Positions 61,424 to 64,000 of a stretch of DNA of 64,000 nucleotides are shown piece by piece. The translations under genes and the position numbers were made by a program. The notes below the pieces were generated by a model, which worked only from the letters and a program-made list of their open reading frames with translations, made no database searches and was not told the origin of the DNA. The DNA lies in the NCBI GenBank assembly GCA_030141605.1, contig JAQGDQ010000297.1, positions 45,001-109,000 on the forward strand. Reading direction: 5' to 3'. The stretch is from Tubiluchus corallicola (Eukaryota; Priapulida; Priapulimorpha; Priapulimorphida; Tubiluchidae). Position 1 is the first letter of the stretch. Each line of letters begins with the position of its first letter.

Positions 61424-63731
61424 CTGAAAAGACATCTTTTTTAAATTTCTGTAATATAACTAATGTTATACAGATTATTAATGTTCCACAGACAATGTTT
61501 CAGAGATTCCAGAAGTAACCAATGGTCAACACAATGGCATACTGGGTGTAAATATATTGGATGCCTCGAGACAAAGGGAGTTACCCATAACTACAATGCT
61601 TCTAGTGGAAAGGAGGAGCAATTAAAATTTTCCCATAAAATGCCTATTTTTACTAATTTTAGCATACAAGAATTGCAAGAGTTAATGACAGCATACAATG
61701 TAAATACAGAATGATGTAAGTGAATTTTTAAATTATTTTTTTAAATTTCATTGTTTTGTGGATATTATTAAATAGTTTACTTGTACACACTTTTTTGCAA
61801 TGTGGCAAAAAACTGATTTGCAAATGCAATTAAAATACATTGCATTTGGTAATTTTACATGTTCTCTCTTCACCAGGACCCACTGACCATTGGATCCATG
61901 TGTCATCGGGTAAACTGACCACCGAACTGCATTAAAATAACTTAAAATAATAAAAATCAAAAAGATTAACTAGTGACTATTTTAACTTGAACAATTAAGA
62001 CGACTCAAACTCAAAACCAGGAATCATGACACTTCAGCAAATGATTATGACGTAGCACTAAAAATGTAATGCATATTCTTGTTTTCTGGAAATTGGACAA
62101 AAACAGAAAGGTGAGTTAGTGAGCGAGCCCTACGGATGGGCCTATTTAGCACACAATGGCACCTGAATTGAACGGCAACTTAACAATTGTATAAAGAACT
62201 CACCGCAAATCAGATAGTTCTCTTTTCCACTCCGACACTATGTACTTTGAATCTGGCACACTAGCCTCCTACAAGTAGAAAATCAGTGTATAAGAATTAG
62301 GTTAGTAAGTAAGTAATTTCACGTGATTCTAGGAAGAAAAAATGTAGAGACGTACAAGCATATAAGTCCTAAGTATCTCTAAAAGCTTACTGGGCTTGTA
62401 TGCTGCTAGGCATTTGAGACCAGAATGAGTAGGGCCAAGAAATAATTGTGTTGGAAAGTTATGCAAACATGTAAATGGACGTATTAGACAATTACGTATA
62501 ATTCAAAGTATTATACAATGCAAAGCTTGATAATGGTATAACTGGGAAACACATAACGTGTGGCTATAAGCAAATCTTATTATATTAAATTAGATGACAA
62601 ATTTTAAATACACATAAATGTTGGTGCAGTATTAGTCAATGGAGAGGAAAGGTAGACACCGAAAACATAAAGTTCCATTACTAGCAGCAGTTCTGAAAGA
62701 GAACAGCCTTTCAAACAGATGCTGTAGAATTCCACAAAAATAAAAGCGGACCTCTTACAGGCATTCCAGAGGTTACTTGCTTGTTTGTATGTCTATATAA
62801 TGCTTTTTTCACATTATTACATTTTTGGTGTTTATGAATTGAATTGAATTCAAGAATACTTTTAAAATCTTAGACAAATTATTTTTCATAAAAGATTTCA
62901 TTTTAAGTAAAAAATTAATGTTGAATTCAAGAATACTTTTAAAATCTTAGACAAATTATTTTTCATAAAAGATTTCATTTTAAGTAAAAAATTAATGTTG
63001 AATTCAAGTATACTTTTAAAATCTTAGACAAATTATTTTTCATAAAAGATTTCATTTTCAGTAAAAAAATTAATGTAGTGCCTAAAGATGCAATACCTCA
63101 GCAAAATAAATTTTATTCAAACTTATTAAGCTTAAATCAAAAAACTATTTACCTGCAAATTTGATATGAGAATCTTCAAGGCTTGAAGCCATTTTGCTGC
63201 ACGTTTGTACTGAAGACTATTTAACACTTGTATTTCTCCTTCTAACTCTGGTATAATGGCACCAGTTCGCCACCCATGTCTAACTGCTGGGTCCTGCGAA
63301 AAAAGTTGCCATTGTTAGCCATTATTACAAGCCGCAACGCAAGTACTAAAGACCAGAAACAGATCATTTTATAGTGTTTTATGAAATTGTGTTTTGTTTG
63401 AAAACCAATATACTTGAAAAATCTATAACACCGGAGAAAGATAAAATATTGTTAATAATTTGCAAGAACCTTAGATGAAGCTTAGGTTAAATTAAAGGTC
63501 AAAATATTCTCTCACATAAATGTATGTTTTGCATTCATAAACAAAACTATTGTGGCTTAAAATGGAGCTCAAGCAAAGGTTGAGGTATTTTAATACTACT
63601 ATGAAGATGGAGGATACTGATCTGTATGTTTTCTTTAATCGGGAAATTAGCACTTTTCAGGGTGACAGTGTTTTCAGAGTTCTTCACAAATACCTGCTGG
63701 AGCCCCGGTAATAGTTGCCAAGTCATCGGAG
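61216..63731 (-). CDS. Unrecognised multi-exon protein gene (four phase-matched exons)
   Basis: Exons on the minus strand: 63694-63731, 63153-63293, 62204-62268, 61216-61423, with phases 0, 0 and 2 matching. Translation runs [32 protein letters not shown], an amphipathic helix-like [29 protein letters not shown], then an aromatic- and arginine-rich block ([40 protein letters not shown]). I do not recognise the family. ATG at 63726-63724 has an in-frame TAG upstream and may be the start, giving about 149 residues, or 169 if the last exon reads to TGA at 61153; otherwise the gene extends past the right edge. No signal peptide or membrane segment seen. Soluble protein inferred. Confidence 0.72.
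62204..62268 (-). CDS. Unknown gene exon c
   Basis: Acceptor TTGTAG, donor CG|GTGAGT, 21 codons plus two bases. Codes [21 protein letters not shown]; the split codon becomes Arg when joined to the next exon. Confidence 0.75.
62846..63075. repeat. 77-bp tandem repeat, three copies
   Basis: Units start at 62846, 62923 and 63000 with GAATTCAAGAATACTTTTAA and are almost identical, indicating recent duplication. Located in the intron between exons b and c of the unknown gene. Confidence 0.92.
63153..63293 (-). CDS. Unknown gene exon b
   Basis: Acceptor TTTCGCAG, donor CAG|GTAAAT, exactly 47 codons, phase 0 at both ends. Contains [20 protein letters not shown], predicted helical. Confidence 0.8.
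63694..63731 (-). CDS. Unknown gene exon a
   Basis: Acceptor-like TTTCAAG, then CT CCG ATG ACT; donor CAG|GTATTT in phase 0. Codes [12 protein letters not shown]. May be the first coding exon (start at 63726), in which case the acceptor is spurious. Confidence 0.55.
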
Positions 63732-64000
63732 CTTGAAAGGTACCATTAGTTTTTCTCGCCTAAGTTTAATCATGTCACAACTGAAGATTTGTTCTTTGAT
63801 TTTTACAGCTCAGAATATTGTTGTTCACTAAACCAGTCTGTTAGAATAATTCTATTTTTCCTATCGGTGTAAGTAAGAAAACTCTTTCGGGTTTTATCTG
63901 TTTTACTTTGTTACACTCTCTTAATTATTCTCACCATTTACTAACACTTCTAAGCTCACAAAATCCAGCTACTTGGGACTTATAGTTAGTTGGATACTTA

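Noticed and set aside
61463-61714. 83-codon plus-strand open frame
   Set aside because: No recognisable motif, opposite to and inside the unknown gene's intron, low-complexity amino-acid content; chance is the simplest explanation.
61859-61926. Possible extra exon between exons c and d of the unknown gene ([15 protein letters not shown] in one frame)
   Set aside because: It has an acceptor and donor, but its phases fit neither exon c nor exon d, while c joins d directly in phase. Could be an unrelated or alternative exon.

Overview
This is AT-rich nuclear DNA from an invertebrate animal. The evidence is short exons separated by kilobase-scale introns with GT-AG borders, abundant microsatellites, decayed LINE reverse transcriptases, a tRNA-derived SINE, a 5S-rRNA-derived SINE and several MITEs. 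There is no bacterial-style gene packing. The Ig-domain gene has the architecture of lachesin/IgLON/DIP cell-adhesion proteins, which points to a bilaterian. A mollusc or another lophotrochozoan would fit, but the phylum is a guess.

Layout. (1) 6.8-46.4 kb, minus strand: most of a lachesin/IgLON-like gene in six coding exons: signal peptide at 46.3 kb, Ig1 at 22.3 and 13.2 kb, Ig2 at 10.5 and 9.3 kb, first half of Ig3 at 6.9 kb. All five exon-exon phases agree. I could not find the rest of Ig3 or the membrane anchor, so the gene probably runs off the left edge. Intron 1 is about 23.9 kb. (2) 46.4-61.1 kb: intergenic, holding a hAT-like MITE, a LINE copy joined to a 58-bp satellite, a 5S-derived SINE and microsatellites. 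(3) 61.2-63.7 kb, minus strand: four phase-compatible exons of a gene I do not recognise.

The remaining sequence is repeats and unassigned DNA. Main items: two 5'-truncated copies of one LINE family (3.68-5.75 kb plus; 54.8-56.3 kb minus); a second, older LINE relic (28.6-29.5 kb minus); a 2-kb 21-bp satellite almost free of T on the plus strand (41.9-43.9 kb); a 485-bp foldback (18.3-18.8 kb); TIR elements at 24.9, 36.0 and 59.0 kb; and a roughly 140-bp tandem family present in opposite orientations at 16.7 and 33.5 kb.

The most unusual observation is at exon 2 of the Ig gene. Its last codons and 5' splice site are one unit of a degenerate minisatellite of about 11 copies that continues into the intron. 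The exon's reading frame stays open through nearly the whole array, and one repeated unit carries a homologous donor exactly 249 nt (83 codons) downstream.

Everything was read by eye. Exon borders rest on splice consensus, frame and family motifs, not on transcripts or database searches.
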